From: Cryptomeria japonica
Lineage: Eukaryota; Streptophyta; Pinopsida; Cupressales; Cupressaceae
Direction: 5' to 3'
DNA: 64,000 nt
Assembly: GCF_030272615.1 (NCBI RefSeq)
Contig: NC_081406.1
Coordinates: forward strand, 246,011,218 to 246,075,217
Positions 33,317 through 45,120 of this stretch are shown one piece after another. The notes below the pieces were generated by a model that worked only from the letters and a program-made list of their open reading frames with translations, did no database searches and had not been told where the DNA came from. How positions within the stretch are numbered: position 1 is the first letter of the stretch; every line of letters begins with the position of its first letter. The translations under genes were made by a program, and so were the position numbers.

Positions 33317-33331
33317 CTCACTCTGATACCA
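33317..33331 (-). promoter_or_regulatory. Primer binding site, tRNA-Met type
   Basis: Minus-strand TGGTATCAGAGTGAG starts 5 nt after the 5' LTR and matches the common plant initiator-tRNA-Met PBS. Confidence 0.9.
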
Positions 33332-33336
33332 CTTGG

Positions 33337-34144
33337 TGCAGTCATGGTTAAGAGGGTCCTCAAAGAGAACAATCCAGACCATGTAACAAATAAAACTTAA
33401 CACAAACAACACACTGTGATGGAGGCAATGTAGAATCAGCCTATTATATAATAGAATTTTATTACAAACTTCTGACAACATCCAGGCTCATAGATTCGGC
33501 TCATAGGCCTGATTAGACAGTATCCAGGCTCAAGCAAGAATGTCAGCCGACTCCGGATCTCTAAGTCTTATGATTATTCCTCTAATCTTTGATCTATTAT
33601 ATCTTCATTTATTCTAGAAGCACAAATACAATGATTTGTATGAAATACAAGCTCCAAGATGACCCGCACTGGCCTAATAAGGAACAAACACCAAAGAATG
33701 AAAAAATGAAACGTGAAGAACACAAGGTCGACCTCCGCCAAGAAATCCCTGGAAAAATAGCATAGAATGAAGTTCGGACCCAAGAGGAAGGTCAACCACG
33801 AACCAAGGAACGTTGGAAACAACAAACTCAAGCTCCGCAAGCTATGGGAAAGATCCTTGAGAATCACCAATGGAAAATAGGTCCAGGCAGTTCTGGTACA
33901 CAGGAAAGAAAATTGTCCCATATTCTAGAAGCGATAACTTGTTGAAAAATGATCCAAACGTCCCACGGACCAAGGATAAGACTAATGAACATATCCACAC
34001 ACCAAATCCAACTCTGTAACATCCAATGAGCAAATAGAATGTAATGCTGAAAGAAATACTGAAATTGCAAAAGAGGAAACAAACTAAAAGTAAATGTTTC
34101 TGGTTGATGCAAGATTGCCAAGAACCAGGGATGCTCCTGCATCA
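33337..34144 (-). repeat. 5' LTR of the chromovirus
   Basis: On the minus strand it starts TGATGCAGGAGCATCCC and ends CCATGACTGCA. Followed by the PBS. Clearly diverged from its partner, so the insertion is older than the gag-only element. Confidence 0.85.
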
Positions 34145-34452
34145 AAATAATAAAATAAAGGGACTAGTTAAGATAAATGAGGGGAAAAGATAAATGAATT
34201 AATTGAATAAATTAAATAACTTATTTAATTAATAGAGGGAGGGTCACATAAATTAAATAAATAAAATAATTTGAGAAAGAGAATTTAAGTAAATAAAAAT
34301 ATTGATTTAAATCATGATAGAAAAGGGCTTAGAAAAGAATTAATGAATTAATTAAACAAATAAAAATTTATTTAATTAATAGAAGAAAAGGGCATAATTA
34401 ATGAAATAAAAATATTTATTTAATCAGGCTGGGACAATTTTAGGTGCCTACA
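34145..34452 (-). repeat. Gypsy LTR, outer part
   Basis: Minus-strand start TGTAGGCACCTAAAATTGTC at 34452, then tracts of TTTATTTAATTAATT. Parallels 50640-50897 block for block. Continues at 24798 once the chromovirus is removed. Confidence 0.7.
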
Positions 34453-34812
34453 TAATCATTTGGAAATATGTCTTATTCCTAGTTTGCATGCATAAACTTA
34501 TGAATCCTATTTCCAACCCTAAACAATTACATCTTAGAAATCACTATAAACACCTATCAATCCTCCCTAACACTGAGGATGATGTAAGACTTCAATAATG
34601 GTTAAATAATTGGGTTTTACACCACAACTTAGGGATGAAACATCCTTACCAAGTAACCATCTAATTCATTATTGAAGCTCATTTATCTATCAACCCAAGG
34701 ATGTGAAACTTGAAATGGGTCAGCACTATGTGTGCACTAGGAGCTACTTGGACTTCTACTAATTTAGGCTACCTCAAAGAAATGTGAAAAATAAGTATTA
34801 CAAAGAAAATAC
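34453..34812 (-). other. Gypsy leader/LTR-like remnant left of copia 1
   Basis: Resembles 56720-56900 (CACTATGTGTG near 34728 against CACTATATGTG near 56850) and continues at 41933 after copia 1 is removed. No coding potential. Confidence 0.45.
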
Positions 34813-36078
34813 TATTGGCATTATGGATGAATTGATTATGTGTTGCATTGATGTTTTGTCATTGATGTCAACACTAGTTGATATGGATGGTTCTTGGCAG
34901 ACAGGTTTTGGTTACTGGTAGAAGATCTAGTGTTACCGACAGAAGAGATTATATGTTGGACACTTCCGGCATGTTTGGATCAATGAAGTATGTTTGATTT
35001 CATGTGTTATATACTCCATGAGCATGTTTTGGTCAGCTAGTATGGGCTTGGTATTGGATACTATCATACATTCTAGTAAACCCTTACTGGCATTGGTTTA
35101 AGGCTCTACCGGTAGAGCTTTCACTAAGGGATCTTGACAGGATGCATAATTGGTGTTGGTGCAGCTTCTACACGGATTTCAGGATGCTAAAGATTTTCTC
35201 TGATCGTGCTTCAACTGCTTGAAGACATTGCTTTGGTGTGGTGGACCCATAATAGGTCCAGTACCTATCTAGGTTATGGACCGGTATCATGATAACGTGT
35301 ACTCTACACGTTACCGGGATGTTTCAGGAGGATTTATAGATTTGTTATTGTTGTTTTGGTCTTAAGCCGACATGGCATATCATTGTAATATGGATTTATG
35401 TAATGATCTTATTGTAATATCTTTTAGGTGGCCAACCTAATTGGTTTAGGTCTTAGGGTTTGTATAAAATGATGTAATCTCATTATAGATCATGGGGATT
35501 ATGTGTCGTGGTCTTGGAATGCAATATCATATGTGAAGGAGATTTGGTCGATCATAGGTGATCGAATTGGGATAAGGAAGAGGTCAAAGGCCTCCAGTAT
35601 TGAGCTTAACTAGGACTGTAATCAGGCATGGTAGATGCTATTTCTAGCAGTTCACTCTATTGGACTGTTGTCCATTTATCTTGAGATGGTTGTAGGCTCT
35701 TTGTAGTCAGTGAGACTCTTTTTTAATGAGCAGTGCGCTCTAGGCAGTGTGCCTTCCTGCATGTGCAGGCCCCTCATTGTATCACATACTTTCTGCAGAA
35801 GTATCATCTGACTGTGGGTAGGCTTCCCACCGTGGTTTTTCCCTTTCCGAGTTTTCCATGTATAAATCATGGTGTTATATGGTATGGTTGCTTTGCATTG
35901 ATTATCTGGTTAATTGTTAAGTTGTATTGTTTACCGGTATCTTTTCCTATCGGCATCTGTATATGCTTTACTGGTACTTGATCTGTTTAAAGGTTATTAA
36001 GTGGATTAAAAGTTATAATTTTTTAACAACTGATTCACCCCCACCCCCCCTCTTAGTTGTTCACCGATTATCCTAACA
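34813..36078 (+). repeat. 5' LTR of copia 1
   Basis: Starts TATTGGCATTATGG (ancestral TG decayed to TA) and ends TTATCCTAACA. A cytosine-rich run precedes the terminus near 36040. Confidence 0.95.
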
Positions 36079-36080
36079 AT

Positions 36081-36092
36081 TGGTATCAGAGC
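36081..36092 (+). promoter_or_regulatory. Primer binding site of copia 1
   Basis: TGGTATCAGAGC lies 2 nt after the LTR, complementary to initiator tRNA-Met. Confidence 0.95.
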
Positions 36093-36136
36093 TTTGGTCC
36101 TCTTTTACAGAAGCTTAACCGCTTGAGGTAGATCCT

Positions 36137-36795
36137 ATGGCAGCTAACACTTCTAATCCACCAACAACTAATTTCTAAACAGAAATCCCTAAGCTTGATG
36201 GAACAAATTATGGGATATGGAAAATTCGAATGGAAACTCATCTTAGATGTCTTGGCAAGGATATTTGGGAGGTCACTAAGAAAGGATACACACCTTATGA
36301 TCCGGCATCTGGCAATCCTACTCCTGTAGATACATAAGAATATTGAAAATGATTGCAGAGCTAGAGAATCCCTCTTGTGTGCACTTACTGATTAGCAGAT
36401 CATGGGATTAACTGATAAATCATCGGCTAAGGTTATGTGGAATAAATTCCAAACTCTGAATGAAGGTGATCCTACTATCAAAATTGCTAAACTTGATGGT
36501 TACTGGAAACTTGAAGATGGAAGATAATGAAAGAATTGTTGTGTTTATGGAAAGAGTAAATGATATTGTTATGGGAATTCAATGTTGTGGATAATTTCTA
36601 AGTGAAGATGAAATAGTTTCCAAGTCTTGAGAGCCCTTCCACCAGCTTACAAGATGAAGGCAATTGCAATTAATGAGTTAAGAACAATGGTAAACACTTC
36701 AGTTAACAGAGACATTCTGATTGGGAAATTATTTGCTTTTGAGTTTGAAGAATTTGGATCTTCTGGAGCTGTAAAGTCTTAACCTTCTTTTCATG

Positions 36796-36829
<34 letters not shown>

Positions 36830-36869
36830 TACTGGAAAAAGTGATTGGAAAGCCCTATATGAAAAAGAA
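36137..36869 (+). pseudogene. Copia 1 gag, N-terminal part
   Basis: Starts with ATG at 36137 (MAANTSNPPTTNF). It contains IPKLDGTNYGIWKIRMETHLRCLG, LLCAL, ALNEGDP-type codons (36450) and SVNRDIL-like codons. At least one stop near 36177 and several frame changes (about 36340, 36520, 36625) disable it. It is the capsid part, and the intact zinc-knuckle part follows at 36870. The Ser-coding (ATC)n run lies at 36797-36829. Confidence 0.85.
36797..36829 (+). repeat. (ATC)n microsatellite in gag
   Basis: Eleven ATC units, read as a Ser run in the gag frame. Copia 2 has only a short Ser stretch at the same place. Confidence 0.9.
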
Positions 36870-37541
36870 TTGGAAGACATGAGGAATGAAGAATTTGAGA
36901 AACTTGAAGCCTTATTTGCTATAAGAGTACCTAAAGGACCAACTGGAAGTAAGTATGAAGGAAAAGCACCTTTTAAATGTTTTGCATGTAATAAGATTGG
37001 TCATTTTGCATCTAGATGTCCTGAAAGGAATGCAAGGTTTGAGGAAAGAGTTAAGAAATCTTTTAAGCCTAACCAGAATAGATATAGATTCAAGAAAAGC
37101 AAACAATGCTACATAGAAGATGAGGAAGGAGTAACTGATGACTTTGGAGATGAACTGGCAGAAGATTCTTCTAGTGGATCCGGCAATGGAAATGAATGGG
37201 TGTTCTATGCTTTGAAGGAAGATGAACCAGAACCGGCTATCAAAAATGAAGAAAAGGCCCTAGCGGCAAAAGTTGAAGATAAGGATGAATGGGTAATTGA
37301 TAGTGGATGCTCACATCATATGACTGGAGATAAAGGGAATTTTTTGTCCTTGCAAGAATACAATGGCAGTCAAGTCACATTTAGAGATGACAAAGCATGT
37401 ATGATCAAAGGTAGAGGTATTATTTCTCTGGATGGTAAGCATAATACTGATAATGTCTATTATGTAGAAGGTTTAAAGCATAATCTTTTGAGTATTGGTC
37501 AATTGGTTGATAAGGGTTTCCAACTTAAGTTTAAAGATTGA
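36870..37541 (+). pseudogene. Copia 1 gag zinc knuckle and protease
   Basis: An open 223-codon segment. The nucleic-acid-binding zinc knuckle CFACNKIGHFASRC is at residues 37-50 of the segment (CX2CX4HX4C complete). The protease begins near residue 140 with WVIDSGCSHHMTG, catalytic Asp144-Ser-Gly. It continues to LSIGQLVDKGFQLKFKD and stops at TGA (37539-37541), a premature stop, because the pre-integrase codons go on after it in the same frame. Confidence 0.9.
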
Positions 37542-38640
37542 AAATGCAAAATCACTAACAAGACTAGTTTGGAGATTGCAACCAGTATTCAGACTGGAGG
37601 TAATATCTTTCACTTGAACACTGGTAACAAGACATGTTCGATTGCTCATATTAATAGGAGTTGGTTATGGCATAAGAGGTTGTGTCATGTTAATTTTGAT
37701 TGTATTATTAAGATCAGTTCAACTGAGGCAGTTAGAGATATACCTAAGATTATGTAGCCTCATAATCCGGTATATAAGGAATGCCAATTTGGAAAGCAAG
37801 TTAGAATTTATTTTAAGAGCATACATGACAAATCTAATGATGTACTTGATTTGATTCACACTGATTTATGTGGTCCAACAAGGACTAGAAGCTTTCAAGG
37901 TGATAGGTATTTCATGTTGATTATTGATGACTATTCTAGGATGATGTTGGTGAATTTTCTAAGGGAGAAGTCTGAAGCTTTTGAGAAATTCAAGATCTTT
38001 AAAGCAAAGGTTGAAACAGAAACTAGATTGAAAATCAAATGTCTAAAATCCTATCATGGCGGTGAGTTCACTTCTTATGAATTTAACAGTTATTGTGAGA
38101 CTAATGGAATCGGGAGACAACTATCTGCACCTCGGACTCCTCGGTAAAATGGAGTAGTTGAAAGAAACAACAGAACCATTTTGGATGCAGCAAGATCTAT
38201 AATGATGTCAGCCAAATTGCCTCATATCTACTAGAGAGAGGCAGTAAGTACAGCAACACATTCAACAAAGTTCATATCAAAGGTGAAATCGGTAAGACCC
38301 CTTATGAACTATGGTTTGGACATACACCTACTGTTAAGTATTTCAGAATTTTTGGAAGTAAATGCTATATAAAAAGAGATGATTCAATTGGAAAGTTTGA
38401 TCCTAGATGTGATGGAGGGATTTTTCTTGGGTATTCAATTCAAAGCAAAGCATATAGATGCTATAACAAAAGATTGCAGAAAATTGTGGAAAGTGCTAAT
38501 GTGAAAGTGGATGAACAGTACATAAATCATTTTATATCATATGACAGGGAATCGGCAGTGGAAATGATCATAACTGAACCAACAATGCCTCAACCGACAC
38601 AGGAAACTGAAACAGTTACACGGCACAATCAGAAAATTCA
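37542..38640 (+). pseudogene. Copia 1 integrase
   Basis: The GAG-pre-integrase part (WLWHKRLCHVNFDCI near 37660, with the H...H of the zinc finger) is followed, after a stop near 37755, by the core from 37851: HTDLCGP with the first catalytic Asp and IIDDYSRM. The second catalytic Asp, normally in SDRGGEF, is Tyr (SYHGGEF, 38055-38075). NGVVERNNRT with the Glu is present near 38150 behind a CAA-to-TAA stop. FGHTPTVKYFRIFGSK follows near 38320. Not functional. Confidence 0.9.
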
Positions 38641-38643
38641 ACT

Positions 38644-40333
38644 GTGACTGATGATCAGAGCAGTGAACCTGAAGTTCAGAAGACACCAAGGTATGTAAGA
38701 TTAAATCATTTTGAAGATCAAATTATTGGAGATAGGAACAAGGGAATTATGAAAAGAAGAAAACTGGCAAATGAAGAGGTATGTCTTATTTCTCAAGTTG
38801 AACCGGCAATTGTTATTGAAGCTTTTAAGGATAAACATTGGTTAAAGGCTATGGAAGATGAATTAGATCAGATAGAGAAAAATGAGAGTTGCTCTTTAGT
38901 TCCCCAACCTAAAAATAAGAATGTTATTGGAACTAAATGGGCTTTTAGGAATAAATTGAATGAGGATGGTCAAGTTGTAAGAAACAAGGCTAGATTGATT
39001 TGTAAAGGATATTCTCAAATGGAAAGAATTGATTATGGTGAGACATTTGCACCTGTAGCTAGAATTGAAGTTGTTAAACTATTTCTTGCCTATGCAGCTT
39101 ATAAGAACTATAAGGTTTATCAAATGGATGTTAAATGTGCATTTTTGAATGGTGAACTTGAGGAAGAAGTTTACATTGAGCGACCTGATGGATTTTCACT
39201 GACAGGTGATAAAGATATGGTTTGTAGATTGAAGAAAGATTTATATGGATTGAAACAGGCTCCTAGAGCTTGGTATGCAAGGTTGGATAAATATATTTTG
39301 AAGCTTGGTTTTACTAAAGGCAGTGTTGATAGTAATTTATATTATAAGATCACTGATAATGATATTCTGATTATTGAAGTATTTTTTGATGATATCATTT
39401 TTGGAGGAGAAGATAAATTGTGCATGGAATTTGCTAACAACATGAAGAATGAATTTGAAATGTCCATGATTGGTGAGATGAGATTTTTCTTAGGTTTGCA
39501 GATTACTCAAACTTACAAAGGCATTTTTATCTGTCAAACTAAGTATCTGGGGGAGTTGTTGAAGAATTTTAGTATGGATAATTCCAAACCGGTAAGTACT
39601 CCTATGGTGACAAATGAGAAATTATCTATCAAGGATACTTCTACACCGGTAAATCCGATAAGGTATAAGTCTATGATTGGTGGTCTATTATATCTAACTC
39701 AGACTACACCTAGTATTATGAATGCAGGAAGTATTTTTTCAAGATATCAAAGTAATCCTAAAGAAAATCATGAATGTGCAGTAAAGAGGATATTCTGGTA
39801 TTTGCAAGGAAAAATGGAATATGGTTTGTGGTATTCTAAAAATGATGATTTCACTTTATGTGCATATACTGACTCAGATTGGGCAGGAGATACTGATGAT
39901 AGGAAGAGCACTTTTGGTGGAGCTTTCTTTCTTGGAAAGAAACTGGTTTCATGGATCAGCAAAAAACAGTCATGCATTTCTTTATCTACTGCTGAAGTTG
40001 AGTATGTTGTAGCAACAACTTATTGCACTCAAGTCTTGTGGATGAAGCAAATGTTGAAGGATATCAGGGTAAATTGTAGTGAACTGATAGTTATCTACTG
40101 TGATAACTCTGTAGCTATTGACATGTCTAAGAATCTGGTATTTCACTCTAAGACTAAGAATATTTCAATAAATTATAACTTTCTGAAGGACAAGGTAGAA
40201 GCAAAGGAATTAAAATTGGTTTATGTGAACACTAAAGAATAGATTGCAAACACATTCACTAAACCACTGTCTCAGGAATCATTTGAGTATTTGAGAGACA
40301 AGTTAGGGGTTTCTGCCCCTCCGGCAAAGACTT
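38644..40333 (+). pseudogene. Copia 1 reverse transcriptase and RNase H, nearly intact
   Basis: A 532-codon open frame stops at 40242. The same frame then reads 30 more codons (FTKPLSQESFEYL) to the natural stop near 40333, so the first stop is a CAG-to-TAG change. RT blocks are [47 protein letters not shown] (catalytic Asp) and [11 protein letters not shown]. The active site FFDD (Asp249, Asp250) stands where YVDD is usual, with both Asp kept. RNase H has [16 protein letters not shown] and YCDNSVAI, but the final region ([11 protein letters not shown]) lacks the usual HIDIRYH Asp. It copies element RNA in cytoplasmic particles in working copies. Confidence 0.95.
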
Positions 40334-40680
40334 GATTGATGCAGTTTGTCATCAGTCTGGCATGCATTACCAGAGACATTATTCATTCTGACACTAGTGA
40401 GTGGTGCTACTACTCAGGGGGAGTAGTCAGCTTGGAGTTTCAAAGGTTTACATTATTGCTGTCAGATTTCTGGCATTGATGTCAAAGGGAGAGAGATATT
40501 GATGTGAAAATAAAGAAAAAGGAGTTGTATACATTAGGGGGAGAGATTTATTCAGAACTTTATAGAGATATCATTCACACATATTTTTGGTTTTCTTCCA
40601 CAGGGGAGACTTGTTTGGCACTTCTTGGTACTTAGATGTTTTTCACATCTAGTGTTGTCATCAATGCCAAAGGGTAAGAT
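40334..40680 (+). other. Copia 1 3' untranslated region
   Basis: Purine-rich stretches (TCAGGGGGAGTAG near 40420, AGGGGGAGAGA near 40538) and CAAAGGGTAAGAT just before the LTR, which is the likely PPT. Confidence 0.7.
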
Positions 40681-41932
40681 TGTTGGCATTATGGATGAAT
40701 TGATTATGTGTTGCATTGATGTCAACACTAGTTGATATGAATGGTTACCGGTAGACAGGTTTTGGTTATGGGTAGAAGATCTAGTGTTACCAACAGAAGA
40801 GATTATTTGTTGGACACTTTTGGCATGTTTGGATCAGTGAAGTATGTTTGATTTCATGTGTTATATGCTCCATGAGCATGTTTTGGTCAGTTGGTATTGG
40901 CTTGGTATTGAATACTATCATACATTCTGGTAAACCCTTACCGGCATTGGTTTAAGGCTCTACCGGAAGAGCTTTCACTAAGGAATCTTGACAAGATGCA
41001 TAATTGGTGTTGGTGCAGCTTCTACATGGATTTTAGGATGTTGAAGATGTTCTTTGATCGTGATTCAACTACATGAAGAAATTTCTTTGGCATGGTGGAC
41101 CCATAATAGGTCTAGTACCTATCTAGGTTATGGATCGGTATCATGATAACGTGTACTCTACATGTTACCGGGATGTGTCGAGAGGATTTATGGATTTGTT
41201 ATTGTTGTTTTGGTCTTAATCTGACATGGCATATCATTGTAATATGGATATATGTAATGATCTTATTGTAATATCTTTTAGGTGGCCGACTTAATTGGTT
41301 TAGGTCTTAGGGTTTGTATAAAATAATGTAAGATCTCATTGTAGATTATCGGGATTATGTGTCATGGTCTTGGAATGCAATATCATATGCGAAGGAGATT
41401 TGGTCGATCATAGGTGATTGAATTGGGATTAAGGAAGAGGTCAAAGGCCTCCGATATTGAGCTTAACTAAAACTGTAATTAGGCATGGTAGATGTTATTT
41501 CTAGCAATTCACTATATTGGATTATTGTCCATTTATCTTGAGATAGTTGTAGCCTCTTTGTAGTCAGTGAGACTCTTTTGTAATGAGTAGTACGCTCTAG
41601 GCAGTGTGCCTTCCTGTATGTGCAGGCCCCTCATTGTATCACATACTTTCTACAGAAGTATCATCTGACTGTGGGTAGGCTTCCCACCGTGGGTTTTCCC
41701 TTTTCGGGTTTTCCACGTACAAATCATGGTGTTATGTGGTATGGTTGCTTTGCATTGATTATCTGGTTAATTATTAAGTTGTATTGTTTACCGGTATATG
41801 TTCCTACCGGCATATGTATATGCTTTACCAGTACTTGATCTGTTTAAAGGTTATTAAGTGGATTAAAATTTTTAATCTATTAACAACTGATTCACCCCCC
41901 CCCCTCTCAGTTGTTCACCGGTTATCCTAACA
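40681..41932 (+). repeat. 3' LTR of copia 1
   Basis: Starts TGTTGGCATTATGG and ends TTATCCTAACA. It differs from the 5' LTR at many positions, including a small deletion near 40721 (second GATGTTTTGTCATT unit). Confidence 0.95.
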
Positions 41933-43462
41933 AATACAACTTGACAAATTTTAAACATATTCTCATGATTGAAACATACTGAAAAATGTACTCAATGAAG
42001 GAGTTTCGGTAAGCAAAAAGGAACTACTCTGTTTCGCCTTGGTTGTAGGAACATTCACCAAATGAGATTTTTGTGGTTGTAGGAATAGTCAACAACTGAA
42101 ACTACAACTATAAATAGAATGAAAACTATCTAAAAACTAAATTTAAGGAGTCCTTACCAAGTAGGCCCCCTTGGATGAGTCCCCCCAAACTTCAACTAAA
42201 TTCAAATACTCAGAACGTTATGCCATTCATCACTTTATCTAAACAAGTAACAACATTTACAGAAAAGTGTTCTTTATTTAGATAACTTATAAGTCCAATA
42301 GAATAGAAGATTACATATATCCTTTTCCAACCCCTTTTGAGAAGAAAGGTTAATGAATTTATGGGAAATGGAGCTTTAACTAATCCTAACTACTTAGTCG
42401 TTCAACTCTGATTAACTAGGAGGATGGCTTTTTTTGAAAACATAGAACATGGAAATAGAAAGTTTGTGTTCTAATATGACTCTTTCTTATTCCAATAAAT
42501 CTAACACAAGCTTCCCCTTTATTTACTCCAACAACAGACATGCAAAATAAATGCATATCATAGAAAAAGCAACTATCTTCCAATAGAATTAAGAGTCTCC
42601 ATAATATGGTTGAGAGGTTGACTGCTTCCAAAGTATTTTACATAAATTCTTGATAGTGCCAAAGTAATTTCCCTCTTTAGACTCAGTCTACTGATTAAAG
42701 GTTGCATCCACAAAGGTTAACACGCAAGAATTCTTGTCTACCTATCATTACTCAAAATAACATCATTCATGCAATCATTAATATACTCATAAAGAATCCA
42801 TTAACGAGTTTGAGTTTTATAGGATTTAAACAAGTTTAAGTTCAAAACAAGCTTGAAACATAAGGTATCATGTCTTTTTAAAACAAGAAAAGCAGCCTTA
42901 TCAGCATAAAGGTTTAAATAAAAAGGACAAAAATGAAGCTCATCAAATGACTTATTTTCCTAATACTGAAAGCAACAACTAAACTAATAGGATTCACAAT
43001 CGTAATTGGACTCTTATTCAATAAAAAAAATATATAGAAAATGTGCATGAAGTGAATGAATTCCATAATGAAGCACGACTCCACTATCTAGAAAAATCTT
43101 CCATATCCCTGAGTTCATTTATTCTTCAAATATAAGTTCAATATAACTATTTAATAGTTGTGTTTCAGTTGTCACCTTCTTGACTTCTTCCACATAGGTT
43201 GTAGGGGAACATTTTGCTTTGGTTGTGGGCCATCAATTAATCATTTAGTTGCAAGTTAGAATCTTAGAACAAGCATTCATTCACATCAGCATCATTTCTA
43301 ACATTATGGCATTACATAAACCACGAATATCCACAAAACATATTCATTCATCATGTGTCATATATCATCTATTAAGTTAAAACATAGTTCAAGATGAAGT
43401 TTTATAACATATAAAATTCTTGTGAAAGAAGGAATAACATAGTATCATGTGTAGAACCCATC
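41933..43462 (-). other. Gypsy LTR-like remnant, non-coding
   Basis: AT-rich, no supported gene. It continues 34453-34812 across copia 1, and I take it as a decayed LTR on the minus strand. The junction with integrase codons is near 43463. Confidence 0.4.
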
Positions 43463-45120
43463 ATTGTTAATATCTCCACAAGGCTCATCATGGAAGGTGC
43501 TTAAAAATGTCAAAAAAATCTTCTTCATGAATACTCCTTTGCATTATGTTATTTGGTCCTATATAAATAGATAGCCAAATATCTAGGAATAGGAGAGCCT
43601 CCTCTCCACTAAATGGTATTTTTCTCTTGCAGATTAGTGGGGAGGTGTTTTTCATGTGACCAAATAATCTGAAATATTTGCATACCAAATGGTTTGCACA
43701 ATCAAGGCAAATAAGTGCTTGTTTGAGAAATACTCCTCAATGATTAGTCCATCTAAAAGAATATATATTCTAGAAATAAAATAAGAAACTACATTTTCTT
43801 TATGAGGCTTGTCCATAATGTTGATATCAAATTCTTGCAACAATAATAGTTATTAGAAAATTCAATCACCAGTTATTGACTTATTCAATAAATATTTGAT
43901 AGCTATGCAGTCAATGTGGAAAATGAATAGGTATCCCATAATATAACGTCTAAAATTATTTATAGAATAAATCACAACCAACATTTCATTTGTAGTCATA
44001 GTGTTATCTATTTCAACCACCTAAGAGTTCTTTGTAATGTAATAGATGACATATTCCAACATTCCTTTTTTTCCTAGGACAACCCCCATAATAGTTAGAG
44101 ACATCTATATAATTATGAAATATATGATCCAATTAGGCCTTCTTAGCATACAGGTCATAGTTAAGGATTTATTGGGAGTCTGAAAGGCTTTTTAGTAGAT
44201 TGTTGTCGACTCAAATTTAGAATCCTTGGAGTAAGATAAATAAGGGGTATCTATCTTGCTAAAATCCTTGATAAATCTCCTATAGGACATAGCATGACCA
44301 AGAAAAATACTAACAAATTTTTTATTTTTAGGAACATGTAGGTTTGTGATTAGCTCAATTTTGTTGGGATCCACTTTAATGACTCTTTGTGAAACATAAT
44401 TTCCTAAGATGATATCTTCTTCTATCATTGTATACCACTTCTCATAGCTAAGAGATAAGTTGTAGTCCTAACATGTTTTCAAAATCTTTCCAACATTTTC
44501 AGTGCCTCTTCTTATGTGTTGTCAAATGTTGTGAACTCATCCATGTAAACTTCCATACATTCATGAGAAATATCACAAAAAATACTATATATATTTTTTT
44601 GAAAGGTAGAAAGGGTATTACATAATTTGAATGGAAGGAATGAACAAGAATAAGTACTCGAAGGAAAAGTAATTTTGATCTTTAGGTGCTATCCTAATTC
44701 GGTTATAGCCACTTAACCCATCAAAAAAAAGAAAAATGTGTCTTTCCTACAAGGGAATCTAGTACTTGATCAATGAAGGGAAGAGAAAAATAATATTTCC
44801 TTGTGGCTACATTGTGTTTTATTTGATCCACATAGATGCACCGAATTTCCCCCTTTTAGGAACTTTAGCTAGATGAAAGACCCACTAATTGTATAATAGA
44901 GGGTAAATGAATTTGGCATTTAAGAGATTTTGTAACTCATTCCTTACTATCTCTTAGATAATAGGGTTCATTCTTTCTTGAGGTTATCCATTTTTTCTAC
45001 AATCCTCCTTGATTTATATTTTATGTGTGCAAAGGTTGGGTTCAATGACCTTGATATCATATCTCAAGAAAAAATTGTTTTACCAACCTACAACATGGCA
45101 ATTAATTCAGCTTGTTGTTG
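43463..45120 (-). pseudogene. Gypsy copy C: RT, RNase H and integrase start
   Basis: Minus-strand pol remains in order. RT codons lie about 45050-44430. The RT/RNase H junction is at 44428-44192 (ILGNYVSQRVIKVDPNKIELI, FLGHAMSYRRFIKDFSKI). The RNase H end is at 43843-43740 (LQEFDINIMDKPHKENVV). Early integrase follows (HLFALIVQTIWYANISDYLVT; GPNNIMQRSIHEEDFFDI near 43530). It breaks off after HDEPCG-like codons at 43463, so the integrase core is missing. Stops occur throughout. Confidence 0.8.

Larger units (their letters stand above)
24799..34144 (-). mobile_element. Internally deleted chromovirus (Ty3/gypsy) with TSD AAATA
   Basis: A 9346-bp minus-strand element is flanked by AAATA at 24794-24798 and 34145-34149. 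It has LTRs at 24799-25619 and 33337-34144 and a tRNA-Met-type PBS at 33317-33331. Coding remains are gag, a direct gag-to-integrase junction, and a chromodomain. Protease, RT, RNase H and most of integrase are gone. The 6 kb between the chromodomain and the left LTR is non-coding and holds a foreign plus-strand LTR, two MITEs and a repeat-box array. The flanks join into one gypsy LTR when it is removed. Confidence 0.8.
34813..41932 (+). mobile_element. Ty1/copia element 1, complete, inactive
   Basis: A 7120-bp plus-strand element has LTRs at 34813-36078 and 40681-41932 and an exact 5-bp TSD AATAC (34808-34812, 41933-41937). The PBS is tRNA-Met type. The order is gag, protease, integrase, RT, RNase H, as expected for copia. 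RT-RNase H is nearly intact but gag and integrase have stops and frameshifts. The same family recurs at 58197. Confidence 0.95.

Noticed and set aside
24296-34457. TAATC on both sides as a possible TSD for the gypsy LTR 24301-34452
   Set aside because: The left end would begin AAATTG instead of TG, and alignment with 50120 suggests the LTR end is a few bases further in, so the match may be chance.
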